Assembly (NCBI RefSeq): GCF_001043915.1
Contig: NZ_LABX01000014.1
Location: forward strand, 1 to 38,183
Origin: Methylobacterium aquaticum
GTDB lineage: Bacteria > Pseudomonadota > Alphaproteobacteria > Rhizobiales > Beijerinckiaceae
DNA: 38,183 nt
Direction: 5' to 3'
This document shows positions 25,724 through 35,249 of the stretch, in pieces. Position numbers and translations under genes: made by a program. Each line of letters starts with the position of its first letter. Position 1 is the stretch's first letter. Below the pieces are notes generated by a model. The model was not told the DNA's origin, did no database searches, and saw only the letters and a program-made list of their open reading frames with translations.

Positions 25724-26812
25724 ATGCGCGTGGACCTGTTCGATTTCGACCTGCCGGAGGACCGCATCGCGCTCCGGCCCGCGGTGCCGCGGGATGGCGC
25801 CCGCCTGATGCTGCTCCACCCCGGCGCCCCCCCGGAGGACCGCGTCGTGCGCGATCTCCCCGGCCTTTTGCGGCCGGGCGACGTGCTGGTCTTCAACGAC
25901 ACGCGGGTGATCCCGGCGCGGCTGCGTGGCCTGCGCCACCGGCCGGACGGCCAGCCGGTGCGGCTCGAAGCGATGCTGCACCTGCGGGAGAGCCCGGATC
26001 GCTGGCGTGCCTTCGCGCGGCCAGCCAAGCGCCTGCGGGTCGGCGACCGGGTCAGCTTCGGCGCGGCCGGGGAGGGCGAGACCTGCGCGCTCACCCGCCT
26101 CGACGCCACGATCGTCACGCGCGGGGAGGGGGGCGAGACGACCTTCGCCTTCGACCTCGCCGGGCCGGCCCTCGACGAGGCGGTGGCGGCCCTGGGCGAG
26201 CTGCCGCTGCCGCCCTACATCGCCGCCAAGCGCCCGACCGACGCGCAGGACGCGGCCGATTACCAGACGGTCTATGCCCGCGCGCCCGGGGCGGTGGCGG
26301 CTCCCACCGCGGGCCTGCACTTCACGCCCGAACTTCTGGCGGCCTGCACCGCGGCCGGTCTGACGCAGCTCCGGGTGACGCTCCATGTCGGCGCCGGCAC
26401 CTTCCTGCCGGTGAAGGCCGACGACACCGACGCGCACCGGATGCATGCCGAGATCGGCGAGATCACCCCGGAGGCCGCCGAGGCCCTGAACCGGGCCCGC
26501 TTTTCGGGCGGGCGCATCGTGGCCGTCGGCACCACGGCGCTGCGGCTCCTGGAGAGTGCGGCGGAGCCTGATGGCACGATCCGGCCCTGGACCGGCGCCA
26601 CCGACATCTTCATCACCCCGGGCTACCGCTTCCGTGCGGTGGACGTGCTGATGACCAACTTCCACCTGCCGCGCTCGACCCTGTTCATGCTCGTCTCGGC
26701 CTTTGCCGGGCTCGAGCCGATGCGGGCGGCCTATGCCGCCGCGATCGCGCGCGGTTACCGCTTCTATTCCTACGGCGATGGCAGCCTGCTCTTCCGGGCG
26801 GAGACGCGATGA
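25724..26812 (+). CDS. queA: S-adenosylmethionine:tRNA ribosyltransferase-isomerase (QueA)
   Basis: 362 residues. It transfers and isomerises the ribosyl part of SAM onto 7-aminomethyl-7-deazaguanine in tRNA, giving epoxyqueuosine, the penultimate step of queuosine synthesis. Family landmarks are [67 protein letters not shown]-type [19 protein letters not shown], and [19 protein letters not shown] near the end. The ATG at 25724 is chosen because [11 protein letters not shown] is the standard N-terminus; GAAGGG lies about 6 bases upstream. The ORF overlaps tgt by the ATGA at 26809-26812, so the two are translationally coupled and act in one pathway. Confidence 0.96.
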   Translation: MRVDLFDFDLPEDRIALRPAVPRDGARLMLLHPGAPPEDRVVRDLPGLLRPGDVLVFNDTRVIPARLRGLRHRPDGQPVRLEAMLHLRESPDRWRAFARPAKRLRVGDRVSFGAAGEGETCALTRLDATIVTRGEGGETTFAFDLAGPALDEAVAALGELPLPPYIAAKRPTDAQDAADYQTVYARAPGAVAAPTAGLHFTPELLAACTAAGLTQLRVTLHVGAGTFLPVKADDTDAHRMHAEIGEITPEAAEALNRARFSGGRIVAVGTTALRLLESAAEPDGTIRPWTGATDIFITPGYRFRAVDVLMTNFHLPRSTLFMLVSAFAGLEPMRAAYAAAIARGYRFYSYGDGSLLFRAETR

Positions 26813-27942
26813 CCGACCACTTCACCTTCACCGTCGCGGCGACCGACGGCCCGGCCCGCACCGGCGAGATCCGCATGCCGCGCGGCGTCATCCGCACCCC
26901 GGCCTTCATGCCGGTCGGCACCGCCGGCACCGTCAAGGCGATGTATCCCGAGCAGGTGAAGGCGCTCGGCGCCGACGTGGTTCTGGGCAACACCTACCAC
27001 CTGATGCTGCGCCCCGGGGCCGAGCGGGTGGCGCGTCTCGGCGGCCTGCACGCGATGATGCAGTGGCCCTACCCGATCCTGACCGATTCCGGCGGCTTCC
27101 AGGTCATGTCGCTGGCGGGCCTGCGCAAGCTCGACGAGACCGGGGTGCGGTTCCAATCGCATCTCGACGGCTCGACCCATCTGCTCAGCCCCGAGCGCTC
27201 GATCGAGATCCAGGGCCTGCTCGGCTCCGACATCCAGATGCAGCTCGACGAATGCGTCCGCCTGCCGGCGCCGGAACCGGCGATCGAGAGCGCGATGCGG
27301 CTGTCCCTCCGCTGGGCCGAGCGCTGCCGCATCGCCTTCGGCGACCAGCCCGGCAAGGCGATGTTCGGCATCGTCCAGGGCGGCGATATCCCGGGCTTAC
27401 GCATCGAGAGCGCCAAGGCGCTGGTCGATCTCGACCTCAAGGGCTACGCCATTGGCGGCCTCGCGGTCGGGGAGCCGCAGGCGACGATGCTTTCCATGAT
27501 CGAGACCGTCGAGCCGCACCTCCCGACCACGAAGCCCCGTTACCTGATGGGCGTCGGCACCCCGGACGACATCGTCCAGGCGGTGAGCCGCGGCATCGAC
27601 ATGTTCGATTGCGTCATGCCGACCCGGGCCGGCCGTCACGGCATGGTCTATACCCGTCACGGCCGCCTCAACCTGCGCAACGCCCGCTTTGCCGAGGACA
27701 ACACCCCCCTCGACCCGGACTCGACCTGCCCGGCGGCGAACCAGTACAGCAAAGCCTATCTGCACCACCTCGTCCGTGCCGGCGAGATTCTGGGCATGAT
27801 GCTGCTGACCTGGAACAACCTGTCCTACTACCAGGATCTGATGGTGGGCCTGCGCAAGGCCATCGCCGAGAGGCGGCTCCACGCCTTCATCGGCGAGACC
27901 CGCGAGGGCTGGGAGAGGGCGGAGCGCGACCGGGCCGCGTAG
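26809..27942 (+). CDS. tgt: tRNA-guanine transglycosylase (Tgt)
   Basis: 377 residues. It exchanges guanine-34 of the tRNAs for Asp, Asn, His and Tyr for preQ1, the base step preceding QueA. Seen: [39 protein letters not shown] (Asp93, general acid/base), [37 protein letters not shown] and the nucleophile Asp267 in [17 protein letters not shown]. The C-terminal zinc site is degenerate. Where E. coli and Zymomonas have C-x-C-x2-C and a later His, this protein has Ser305, Cys307, Ala310 and Asn336. I recall the same pattern in Agrobacterium Tgt, so it is probably a clade trait rather than damage. It ends 40 bases from the convergent ispE stop; a 14-bp palindrome lies between (27945-27958). Confidence 0.96.
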   Translation: MTDHFTFTVAATDGPARTGEIRMPRGVIRTPAFMPVGTAGTVKAMYPEQVKALGADVVLGNTYHLMLRPGAERVARLGGLHAMMQWPYPILTDSGGFQVMSLAGLRKLDETGVRFQSHLDGSTHLLSPERSIEIQGLLGSDIQMQLDECVRLPAPEPAIESAMRLSLRWAERCRIAFGDQPGKAMFGIVQGGDIPGLRIESAKALVDLDLKGYAIGGLAVGEPQATMLSMIETVEPHLPTTKPRYLMGVGTPDDIVQAVSRGIDMFDCVMPTRAGRHGMVYTRHGRLNLRNARFAEDNTPLDPDSTCPAANQYSKAYLHHLVRAGEILGMMLLTWNNLSYYQDLMVGLRKAIAERRLHAFIGETREGWERAERDRAA

Positions 27943-27944
27943 GC

Positions 27945-27958
27945 GACCGGGCCCGGTC
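27945..27958. other. Palindrome between convergent tgt and ispE
   Basis: GACCGGGCCCGGTC is perfectly self-complementary and fills much of the 40-base gap between the two convergent stops. It may help end transcription on both sides, but there is no T run and no loop. Confidence 0.35.
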
Positions 27959-27982
27959 CGAGGGGAAGCGCGCGGCGCGGCT

Positions 27983-28876
27983 CTATCGCAGCAGCGTCGC
28001 CCGGACCCACCAGCCTGCTTGCGCCGCGGCGATCGCCCGGGCCGCCGCCACCGCCGCCGAGCGGTGGCCGAACAGGCCGAACACCGTGGCGCCCGATCCC
28101 GACATCCGGGCGAGCCGGCAACCCGGCTGGTCGCGCAGGGCCGCGAGGGTATCGCCGATCACCGGCGCGACCGTGAGGGCGGGGGCCTCCAGATCGTTGC
28201 GGGCCGGCGCGATGCGGGCGATCAGCGCGTCGAGACCATTGGTGCCGTCGATCGCCGGATGGGCCTCCTCGGCCAGGGGATGGGCCTCGCCGACCTTGAG
28301 CCCCAGCGCGCGGAAGACCGGCGCCGTCTCGACCGGCACGCCGGGATTGATCAGCACCGCCGGCACGGCCGCCAGGGTCAGCGCCGGACCGACCGCCTCG
28401 CCGGCGCCGCGCATCATCCGGGCCCGCGGGTCGAGGCAGACCGGCACGTCGGCGCCGGTGCGGCGCGCCGCCGCGACCAGGGCCGGATGATCCGGCAGTA
28501 AGCCGTTGAGGCGCCCGAGCAGCCGCAGGGCGCCTGCCGCATCCGACGAGCCGCCGCCGATCCCCGCCGCTACCGGCAGGCGCTTCACCAGATGAAAACG
28601 GCCCATCGTCAGCCCGTCGATCTCGGCGGCGAGGTGGCGGGCTGCCCGCATCACTAGGTTGTCGTCGGTCGGACCCGCAGGACCCGCGGTCGGACCGGTG
28701 ACAACGAGGTCGAGGGCCGGCCCCGGCTCCAGGGTGAGGAGGTCGCCCGCGGAGGAGCCGGCGAAGACCACCAGGCTCTCCAGGGCATGGTAGCCGTCGC
28801 CCGGACGCCGGCCAAGGACGTGCAGGGTCAGGTTGATCTTGGCGGGCGCACGGGTGGAGAGGGAAGGCACGGTCAC
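27983..28876 (-). CDS. ispE: 4-diphosphocytidyl-2-C-methyl-D-erythritol kinase (IspE)
   Basis: 297 residues of a GHMP-family kinase. It phosphorylates CDP-methylerythritol in the non-mevalonate route to isoprenoids. Seen: the N-terminal substrate loop [21 protein letters not shown] (Lys about 13), the ATP-binding [15 protein letters not shown] (about residues 101-115), [21 protein letters not shown] and the C-terminal [13 protein letters not shown] glycine loop. The frame is open further upstream to 29017. The conserved start of the family and the sequence [16 protein letters not shown] point to GTG at 28876 or 28870. GAGAGA lies about 7 bases before the second. It is on the same strand as the TPR gene upstream, with a hairpin between. 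Confidence 0.95.
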   Translation of the reverse strand: MTVPSLSTRAPAKINLTLHVLGRRPGDGYHALESLVVFAGSSAGDLLTLEPGPALDLVVTGPTAGPAGPTDDNLVMRAARHLAAEIDGLTMGRFHLVKRLPVAAGIGGGSSDAAGALRLLGRLNGLLPDHPALVAAARRTGADVPVCLDPRARMMRGAGEAVGPALTLAAVPAVLINPGVPVETAPVFRALGLKVGEAHPLAEEAHPAIDGTNGLDALIARIAPARNDLEAPALTVAPVIGDTLAALRDQPGCRLARMSGSGATVFGLFGHRSAAVAAARAIAAAQAGWWVRATLLR

Positions 28877-28912
28877 GTCTCTCGAACGGGCAGTTCCATA
28901 CGGTGTCCGCCT

Positions 28913-28942
28913 GATCCCCTCTCCCAATCGGGAGAGGGGAGG
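28913..28942. repeat. Hairpin between the TPR gene and ispE, dispersed-repeat candidate
   Basis: CCCCTCTCCC (28916-28925) pairs perfectly with GGGAGAGGGG (28930-28939) around AATC. Over 30 bases it matches the arm-loop-arm at 19966-19995 in 23 positions. It may stop transcripts of the TPR gene, but no T run follows on the minus strand. Confidence 0.6.
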
Positions 28943-29059
28943 CGCGCTTGACGTCTGTTCGAACGCATCGACGGAAATCGTATCAAACAAGGAACAGGGC
29001 GCGGCGCCCTTCGGCACCGCGCCCGCGATCGCTCTCGACAGTCGGAGGGACGCCCGGGG

Positions 29060-30928
29060 TCAGCCCCCGCTCTTCGTCTCCGTGCCCATCGCCGGCGGCT
29101 CCGTCGGGGCCGGGGCGCCCTTCGGCATTTCGGGCTGAGGGGCAGGGGCGGGCTGGGTCTCGGCGGTGGCGGCGGGCTTGTCCGGCTCCGGCAGCCCGTC
29201 CTTCAGCTTGGCCTCGATCTTGACGAGATCCTCCGGCTCGGGGTTCAGGTCCTTGGCGTGCTGCCACTGGAACTTGCCCTCGAGCCGCCGGCCGCTGCGC
29301 CAGTAGGCGTCGCCGAGGTGGTCGTTGATGGTCGGGTCGCCGGGCTTCAGCTCGATCGCCTTCTCCAGCTCACGCACCGCATCGTCCCAGCGGCCGAGGC
29401 GGTAATAGGCCCAGCCGAGGCTGTCGATGATCATGCCGTCGCGCGGTTGCAGGTCGACCGCCTGCTTGAGCATGCGGAATGCCTCGTCGATGTTCTGGTT
29501 CTGGTCGACCCAGGAATAGGCGAGGTAGTTCAGCACCTGGGCGCGGCCGTTGGGCTGGGTTGCGGGCACCAGCTCCAGCGCCTTCTTCAGGTCGGCCTCG
29601 GCCTTCGGCCACTCCTTGGCGCGCTCGTAGGACGTGCCGCGGAAGTAGTACAGGGTCCAGTAGTTGCGTGCCGGCTGGTCGCCGATCAGGTCGATCGCCT
29701 TGCTGTAGGTCTGGGCCGACTCGGCGTATTTCTTGCGCGAGCGCTGGACGTTGCCGAGCGCCGAGATCACGTCGATATCGTTGGGATAGGTCTTGGCGAC
29801 CTGGTCGAGATGGGCGAGCGCCGCCTCACCCTTGCCCATCTGCTCGAGGTTGAGGCCGATCTGGATCTCGGCATTGAGCTTGAGCGGGGAATTCGCCGGC
29901 ATGCGGGCGAAGACCTCGTTCGCCCGGTCCGGTGCCTTCATCCGCTCCAGGGTGTCGGCGAGCGTCAGCAGTGCCAGCGAATGCTCGGGGGCGAGGTAGA
30001 GCGCGAGGCGCAAGTACACCACCGCCGGCAATTCGTCGCCCTGCGAGGTGCCGGCCGAGCCGAGGCCGTAGAGCACCTCGGCGGCCCCCTCCTGCGCCGA
30101 GCCGATCAGCGGGGTCAGCGGCTTGCCGGCCTTCAGCTTGTCGAGGGCGTCGCGCACGATCGGGTGGCGCGGCAGGACGTTGTCGAATTCCTGGTAGGCC
30201 GCCACCGCGAGGTCGGGCCGGCCGGACTCGGCCTCGAAGCGGCCATAGGCGTCGACGATGCGCAGCGTGTTGCGGTCGGTATCGTAGGCCGATTTCAGCC
30301 GGCGCTCCGCCTCGACCTTGTCGCCGACGAGCGCCGCGATCAGGCCCGCATGGTAATCGCGAAAGACGTTGTAGTAGCGTTCGCCCTTGAGCTTGTTGAT
30401 GGTCTCGAGCGCCCTCTTGCCCTCGCCGGCCCCGGCATAGGACCAGGCGCTCAGCAGGGTCGAGGTCAGGTCGGCCGCCGCGCCCTTGCCGCCGCGTTGC
30501 AGGTTCTGGCGCGCCGCGGCGAATTGCTTGGCCTTGATCTTCTGCACGCCGAGCGCGAGCTGGGCGAGGCCGTTCGCCCCGTCCCGCGCCGTCAGGCGCT
30601 CGGCGGCCCGGAACGCCTCCGGCAGGGAGCCGTCGGCCAGAAGCGCCACGAAGGAGCGTTCGAGGAGTTCCGCGTTGCGCGGGTCCCCCTTGACCGCCTC
30701 GCGGTAGTAGGTGGCGGCGGCGGCCGTGTCGCGGGAGGCGCCGGCGATGTAAGCGGCGAGGAAGTTGCCTTCCAGCGAATCCGCCGGCTCGTAGGCCTGT
30801 GGCGCCGCGATCTCCCGCGCCGGCACCCGCGCCGCCAGGGCCGGCGCCGTCGAGGCGGCGAGGAGGAGGGCCAGCGCAGCGCGCGCAGATCCGCGGCGGG
30901 GGGCGAGGATTCGGGTCTTGAGCACCAA
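29060..30928 (-). CDS. Exported tetratricopeptide-repeat protein
   Basis: About 622 residues. The N-terminus looks like a signal peptide: basic start (VLKTRILAPRRGSAR), hydrophobic run (AALALLLAASTAPALA), then a likely cleavage after an Ala. The rest is a solenoid of helix pairs with TPR spacing, clearest in the C-terminal half (ALGNVQRSRKKYAESAQTYS, FRGTSYERAKEWPKAEADLK, SLGWAYYRLGRWDDAVRELE, HLGDAYWRSGRRLEGKFQW). It ends in a Pro/Ala/Glu-rich tail. TPR proteins of this type act as scaffolds in the periplasm or at the outer membrane; no enzyme motif is seen. The frame is open to 31147, but TTG at 30928 (GGAG 8 bases upstream) or GTG at 30925 puts the signal peptide at the N-terminus. It is divergent from the chemoreceptor at 31172. 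Confidence 0.88.
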   Translation of the reverse strand: MVLKTRILAPRRGSARAALALLLAASTAPALAARVPAREIAAPQAYEPADSLEGNFLAAYIAGASRDTAAAATYYREAVKGDPRNAELLERSFVALLADGSLPEAFRAAERLTARDGANGLAQLALGVQKIKAKQFAAARQNLQRGGKGAAADLTSTLLSAWSYAGAGEGKRALETINKLKGERYYNVFRDYHAGLIAALVGDKVEAERRLKSAYDTDRNTLRIVDAYGRFEAESGRPDLAVAAYQEFDNVLPRHPIVRDALDKLKAGKPLTPLIGSAQEGAAEVLYGLGSAGTSQGDELPAVVYLRLALYLAPEHSLALLTLADTLERMKAPDRANEVFARMPANSPLKLNAEIQIGLNLEQMGKGEAALAHLDQVAKTYPNDIDVISALGNVQRSRKKYAESAQTYSKAIDLIGDQPARNYWTLYYFRGTSYERAKEWPKAEADLKKALELVPATQPNGRAQVLNYLAYSWVDQNQNIDEAFRMLKQAVDLQPRDGMIIDSLGWAYYRLGRWDDAVRELEKAIELKPGDPTINDHLGDAYWRSGRRLEGKFQWQHAKDLNPEPEDLVKIEAKLKDGLPEPDKPAATAETQPAPAPQPEMPKGAPAPTEPPAMGTETKSGG

Positions 30929-31171
30929 ACTCGTGGCTCCGTGATCGCGCCGGCCGCGGAGCCGGCACGCGAAATCGGCGGGACTTTGGACCCTGCGCGG
31001 GGCAGCGGCAAGACCAAACGGCGGCGGCGATGTGTCGGGGCCGGCCGGCCCGCGCCCCGGCCGGCTGTCCGGCCGCGGTTCCGGCGGCGCCGGCCGGATA
31101 ACCGTGATGTCGGTCCGCGGTCCGGTTGTAAGATCGTTATTAAACAATCACTGCGATAGGTAGAAAGATCG

Positions 31172-33259
31172 ATGAAGTCGTTCACCGAGCCGCCGGACAT
31201 GTCGCTGCGTAGACAAATATTCCTCATCCTGGGTTTGATCGGCTGCCTGCTGGTCTGGCTTGCGGGTTATCAGGTCATCAATGCCTGGAATCGGGCAGAC
31301 ATCATGCGGCGGGCGGCGGACGCCATCCGGATGACCGATGGACTCGCCGCGGCCGCAGCCTCGCTGGCGGCCGAGCGGGGCCTGACCAACGGTTGGCTCG
31401 CCAGGCCGCCGGCGGCGTCGGAGCACGCCGCCCTGGCGCGCTTGCGCGAGGACGGCGACCGTCAGCTCGCCGCCGCCTTGGAGCATCTGCGGCAGGATGG
31501 CGTCGCCGCGACGGCGGCGGCGGCGGCCCTCGGCGAGGCGCGCCGCGACCTCGCGGTCCTGCGCCAGCGGGTCGACCGCGTGCTCGCCGGCACGCCCGAT
31601 CCCGACCTCGCCGCCTCCTGGTTCCCGGCGGCGACCAAGGTGATCGCCCGCGAGCAGGACCTGTTCGACGCGGTGCGGGCCGGCATCTCCGGCTCGGTGC
31701 CGGTGGGGCTTCACCACGGCCTCGACATCAAGCGGGCGCTCTGGGATGCGAGCGAGTTCGCCGGGCGCGAGCGCGGACGGCTCAACGGCGTCATTGCTGG
31801 GCGGCAGGGGCTGACGGTGGAGCAGGTCCGGGCCTTCGCGGCCCTCTCCGGGCGCGTCGACGCCGCGCTCGCCCAGGCCCGCGCCTCCGAACTCGCTCTC
31901 TCGCCGGTTTTCCGGGACGCGCTGGCGGCGGCATCCCGCCGGGTCGAGGCGTTCGAGACGACCCGCGCGGCGGTGCTGCGGGCCGGGGCGGCGCGCGAGC
32001 CCTACCCGATCGCCGCCGAGGAATGGTTCCGCCAGGCCACCGACGTCATCGCCGGCGTCGCCCAGGCGCGCAGCGCGGCGACCGCCTCGCTCGGCGGGAT
32101 CGTGGCCGAGGAGAGCCGGGCCAGCGAACGCTGGTTCCTGGCCTCGCTGGCGATCCTCGCCGGCGCCTGCGCGGCGGTGGGCGGCGGTGCGCTGTTGCTG
32201 GTGCGCGGCGTGACCGGGCCGCTCGCCCGGATGATCGAGGTGATGCGCCGCCTCACCGCCGGTGACCTCGCCGTTCCGGTCCCGGCCACCTCGTCCCGCA
32301 GCGAGATCGGCGCGATGGCGACGGCGATGATGCACCTGCGCGACGGCCTCGCCCGCGCCGCCTCCCTGGAGCAGGAGGCCGCCGCCGCCCGCCTCGGTGC
32401 CGAGGCGCAGCGCCGCGCGGCCCTGCGCGAGCTGGCCGACCGCTTCGAGGGCGCGGTCGGCGGCGTGCTGGCCGCAGTCACCGCCGCATCCTCCGAGATG
32501 GAAGCCACCGCCCGCGGCATGACCGAGATCGCCGGCCGCACGGCCGACCAGAGCACCAGCGTCGCCTCCGCGGCCGAAGAGGCGTCCTCGAACGTCGCGA
32601 CGGTTGCGGCGGCAGCGGCCCAGCTCGGCACCTCGGTGCACGAGATCGGCCGCAGGGTTGGGTCCTCCGCCGAGATGGCCCGGAGCGCCACGGCCGCGGC
32701 GGCCGAGACCGCCCGCCTCGTCCAGGAACTGCGCCAGGGCTCGGCCAAGATCGGCGACGTGCTGGGCCTGATCTCGTCGATCGCCGCCCAGACCAACCTG
32801 CTCGCCCTCAACGCCACCATCGAGGCGGCCCGCGCCGGGGCGGCGGGACGGGGCTTCGCGGTGGTGGCCGCCGAGGTCAAGGCGCTCGCCGGCCAGACCG
32901 GCCGCGCGACCGCCGAGATCGCCGACCAGATCGCCCGCATCCAGGGATCCACCGAGCAGGCGGTTGCGGCGATCGGCGGCATCGCCGGACAGATCGACGA
33001 GATCAGCATCGCCTCGACGGCGATCGCGGCGGCGGTCGAGGAGCAGGGCGCGGCGATGCAGGAGATCGTCCGCAACGTGTCGGAGGCCGCCCAGGGCACC
33101 GGCGAGGTGACGGGCGGCATCGTCCGGGTGGCGGGCGCGGCCGACGAGACGGGGGCGGCGGCGAGCCAGGTCCTGTCGGCGGCGAGCGAGCTGTCGCGTC
33201 AGTCCGAGCACCTGCGCGGGGAGGTGGAGCGGTTCCTCTCGACCATCAAGGCGGCGTGA
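31172..33259 (+). CDS. Transmembrane methyl-accepting chemotaxis protein
   Basis: 695 residues with classic receptor layout. TM1 is at about 14-36 ([20 protein letters not shown]). A roughly 285-residue periplasmic helical sensor follows; its start ([14 protein letters not shown]) resembles nitrate/nitrite-sensing NIT domains. TM2 is at about 321-345 ([18 protein letters not shown]), then a HAMP linker ([20 protein letters not shown]). The signalling domain spans about 430-690, with tip [20 protein letters not shown]. It senses an external ligand and controls CheA. The NIT assignment is tentative. The ATG at 31172 has AGGTAGAAAG upstream; ATG at 31199 is an alternative. No CheR-tethering pentapeptide is at the C-terminus. 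It converges with the ETF-QO gene. Confidence 0.93.
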   Translation: MKSFTEPPDMSLRRQIFLILGLIGCLLVWLAGYQVINAWNRADIMRRAADAIRMTDGLAAAAASLAAERGLTNGWLARPPAASEHAALARLREDGDRQLAAALEHLRQDGVAATAAAAALGEARRDLAVLRQRVDRVLAGTPDPDLAASWFPAATKVIAREQDLFDAVRAGISGSVPVGLHHGLDIKRALWDASEFAGRERGRLNGVIAGRQGLTVEQVRAFAALSGRVDAALAQARASELALSPVFRDALAAASRRVEAFETTRAAVLRAGAAREPYPIAAEEWFRQATDVIAGVAQARSAATASLGGIVAEESRASERWFLASLAILAGACAAVGGGALLLVRGVTGPLARMIEVMRRLTAGDLAVPVPATSSRSEIGAMATAMMHLRDGLARAASLEQEAAAARLGAEAQRRAALRELADRFEGAVGGVLAAVTAASSEMEATARGMTEIAGRTADQSTSVASAAEEASSNVATVAAAAAQLGTSVHEIGRRVGSSAEMARSATAAAAETARLVQELRQGSAKIGDVLGLISSIAAQTNLLALNATIEAARAGAAGRGFAVVAAEVKALAGQTGRATAEIADQIARIQGSTEQAVAAIGGIAGQIDEISIASTAIAAAVEEQGAAMQEIVRNVSEAAQGTGEVTGGIVRVAGAADETGAAASQVLSAASELSRQSEHLRGEVERFLSTIKAA

Positions 33260-33288
33260 GCCGCGATCGCGGGTGGTGCCAAACCCGG

Positions 33289-33349
33289 CTCATCGCATCC
33301 TCCGCCTCGTCCCGGGCGCCGCTGCGCGGTCCCGGGATGACGCGATGAG
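33289..33349. terminator. Nested inverted repeat between convergent chemoreceptor and ETF-QO genes
   Basis: An outer 8-bp perfect pair, CTCATCGC (33289-33296) with GCGATGAG (33342-33349), encloses an inner 7-bp pair, TCCCGGG (33310-33316) with CCCGGGA (33331-33337). It lies in the 131-base gap between two facing genes, so it may act as a two-way terminator. Such CCCGGGATGACG elements recur in alphaproteobacterial gaps in my experience. Confidence 0.55.
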
Positions 33350-33390
33350 TTGAAGTGGGTTGGGCTCATGAACACGGCCCAACCTCTCCT

Positions 33391-35055
33391 TCACATGTTG
33401 ACGTAGTTCGGACCGCCCGGACCTTCCGGGGTGACCCAGTTGATGTTCTGGTTCGGATCCTTGATGTCGCAGGTCTTGCAGTGGACGCAGTTCTGCGCGT
33501 TGATCTGGTAGCGGGGCGCACCGCCCTCCTCGATCCACTCGTAGACGCCGGCCGGGCAGTAGCGGCCCGAGGGCCCGCCGAACACGTCGTGCTCGGAGGA
33601 CTTTTGCAGGCCCATATCCTTGACCTGGAGGTGGACCGGCTGGTCCTCCTCGTGGTTGGTATTCGAGAGATAGACCGACGACAGCCGGTCGAAGGTCAGC
33701 ACCCCGTCGGGCCGGGGGTACGTGATCGGCGTCACGTCCTTGAGCGGCTTGGTGCAGGCATAGTCCGGCTTGCCGTGGCTGAGCGTGCCGAACGGCGACA
33801 GGCCGGCCAGCTCGTTCAGCCACATGTCGAGGCCGCCGAGACCCACGCCGACCACCGTGCCGTACTTGGACCAGAGCGGCTTGACGTTGCGCACCCGCTT
33901 CAGGTCGTGGCCGATCGGGCTCGCGCGCCAGCCGTCGTCATAGGAGGTCAGCTCGTCCTGGGCCCGGCCGGCGGCCAGCGCCTCGTGGATCGCGCCCGCG
34001 GCCTGGATGCCGGAGAGCACCGCGTTGTGCGAGCCCTTGATCCGCGGCACGTTGACGAAGCCGGCCGAGTCGCCGACGAGGCAGCCGCCCGGGAAGACGA
34101 GCTTGGGCACCGATTGCCAGCCGCCCTCCATGATGGCCCGCGCGCCGTAGCCGATGCGCTTGGCACCCTCGAACACCTCCCGGATCATCGGGTGGGTCTT
34201 GAAGCGCTGGAACTCCTCGAACGGCGACAGGGTCGGGTTCTCGTAGTTCAGGTGCGTCACGAACCCGACCGAGACCAGATGGTCGTCGAAATGGTAGAGC
34301 CAGGAGCCGCCGCCGGCCTTGTTCGGCAGCGGCCAGCCCATCGAGTGCCGCACCAGCCCCGGCTGGAACTTGTCGGGCTTGACCTGCCACAGCTCCTTCA
34401 CGCCGAGACCATACTTCTGATGGTCGGAATGCTGGTTGAGGCGGTAGCGGTCGATCAGCTTCTTGGTCAGCGAGCCGCGGGCGCCCTCGCCGAACACCGT
34501 GTACTTGGCGCGCAATTCCATGCCGCGGGTGAAGTCGTCCCGCGCCTCGCCCGAGCGGGCGATGCCGAGATCGCCGGTGGCGACGCCCACCACGGCGCCG
34601 GCGGAGTCATACAGAATCTCGGCGGCCGGGAAGCCCGGATAGATCTCGACGCCCAGTTCCTCCGCCTTGCGGCCGAGGTACTTGGTCACGTTGGAGAGCG
34701 ACCCGACGAAGTTGCCGTGGTTGCTCATCAGTTTCGGGAAGGCGAAGTTCGGCAGCGAGATCCCACCGGCCGGGCCGAGGAACAGGAACTCGTCCTTCAC
34801 CACCTCGGTCTTGAGGGGACGGTCCGGGTCCTCGCGCCACTCGGGCAGAAGACGGTCGAGGCCGCTCGGGTCGATGACGGCCCCGGACAGGATATGGGCG
34901 CCGACCTCGCTGCCCTTCTCGACCACCACCACCGACACCTCGGTGCCGGCCTCGGCGGCGAGCTGCTTGAGCTGGATGGCGGCAGCCAGCCCGGCCGGGC
35001 CCGCTCCGACGATCACCACGTCGAAGTCCATCGCCTCGCGTTCCGGCAGCTCCAT
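33391..35055 (-). CDS. Electron transfer flavoprotein-ubiquinone oxidoreductase (ETF-QO)
   Basis: 554 residues. It passes electrons from reduced ETF, fed by acyl-CoA and other dehydrogenases, to ubiquinone at the inner membrane. The N-terminal FAD motif is VVIVGAGPAG (about 13-22). Next come EKGSEVGAHILSGAVIDP, FGEGARGSLTKKLI, the quinone/membrane region GWPLPNKAGGGSWLYHFDDH and the second FAD contact GGCLVGDSAGFVNVPRIKG. The C-terminal 4Fe-4S cluster is ligated by Cys500 (RYCPAGVYE), Cys523, Cys526 and Cys529 (CVHCKTCDIKDP). The ATG at 35055 is chosen because GGGGAGG lies 6 bases upstream; a TTG at 35079 precedes that site. It is divergent from the uracil-DNA glycosylase, with a 194-base gap. 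Length and motifs are normal. Confidence 0.96.
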   Translation of the reverse strand: MELPEREAMDFDVVIVGAGPAGLAAAIQLKQLAAEAGTEVSVVVVEKGSEVGAHILSGAVIDPSGLDRLLPEWREDPDRPLKTEVVKDEFLFLGPAGGISLPNFAFPKLMSNHGNFVGSLSNVTKYLGRKAEELGVEIYPGFPAAEILYDSAGAVVGVATGDLGIARSGEARDDFTRGMELRAKYTVFGEGARGSLTKKLIDRYRLNQHSDHQKYGLGVKELWQVKPDKFQPGLVRHSMGWPLPNKAGGGSWLYHFDDHLVSVGFVTHLNYENPTLSPFEEFQRFKTHPMIREVFEGAKRIGYGARAIMEGGWQSVPKLVFPGGCLVGDSAGFVNVPRIKGSHNAVLSGIQAAGAIHEALAAGRAQDELTSYDDGWRASPIGHDLKRVRNVKPLWSKYGTVVGVGLGGLDMWLNELAGLSPFGTLSHGKPDYACTKPLKDVTPITYPRPDGVLTFDRLSSVYLSNTNHEEDQPVHLQVKDMGLQKSSEHDVFGGPSGRYCPAGVYEWIEEGGAPRYQINAQNCVHCKTCDIKDPNQNINWVTPEGPGGPNYVNM

Positions 35056-35249
35056 CCTGGTCCTCCCCTGCTCGCCCAATAGTTCACATATAAACGATCT
35101 CGGGCCGCCTCAAGCGGTTCCGTCGCCGGAACCGTGCGACGGCGTGTCCCCGGGCGCAAGCATCCGCCGTCGGCGGCGCCTGTCAGAATGCCTGTGCGCG
35201 TCATGGCGCGCCGGTTGTCCACAGCCGCGCGGCACGCCACATCCCTCTC

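Noticed and set aside
28877..29017. ispE beginning at 29017 with 47 extra residues.
   Set aside because: The extra part crosses the hairpin at 28916-28939 and lacks similarity to IspE, whose N-terminus starts just before APAKINL.
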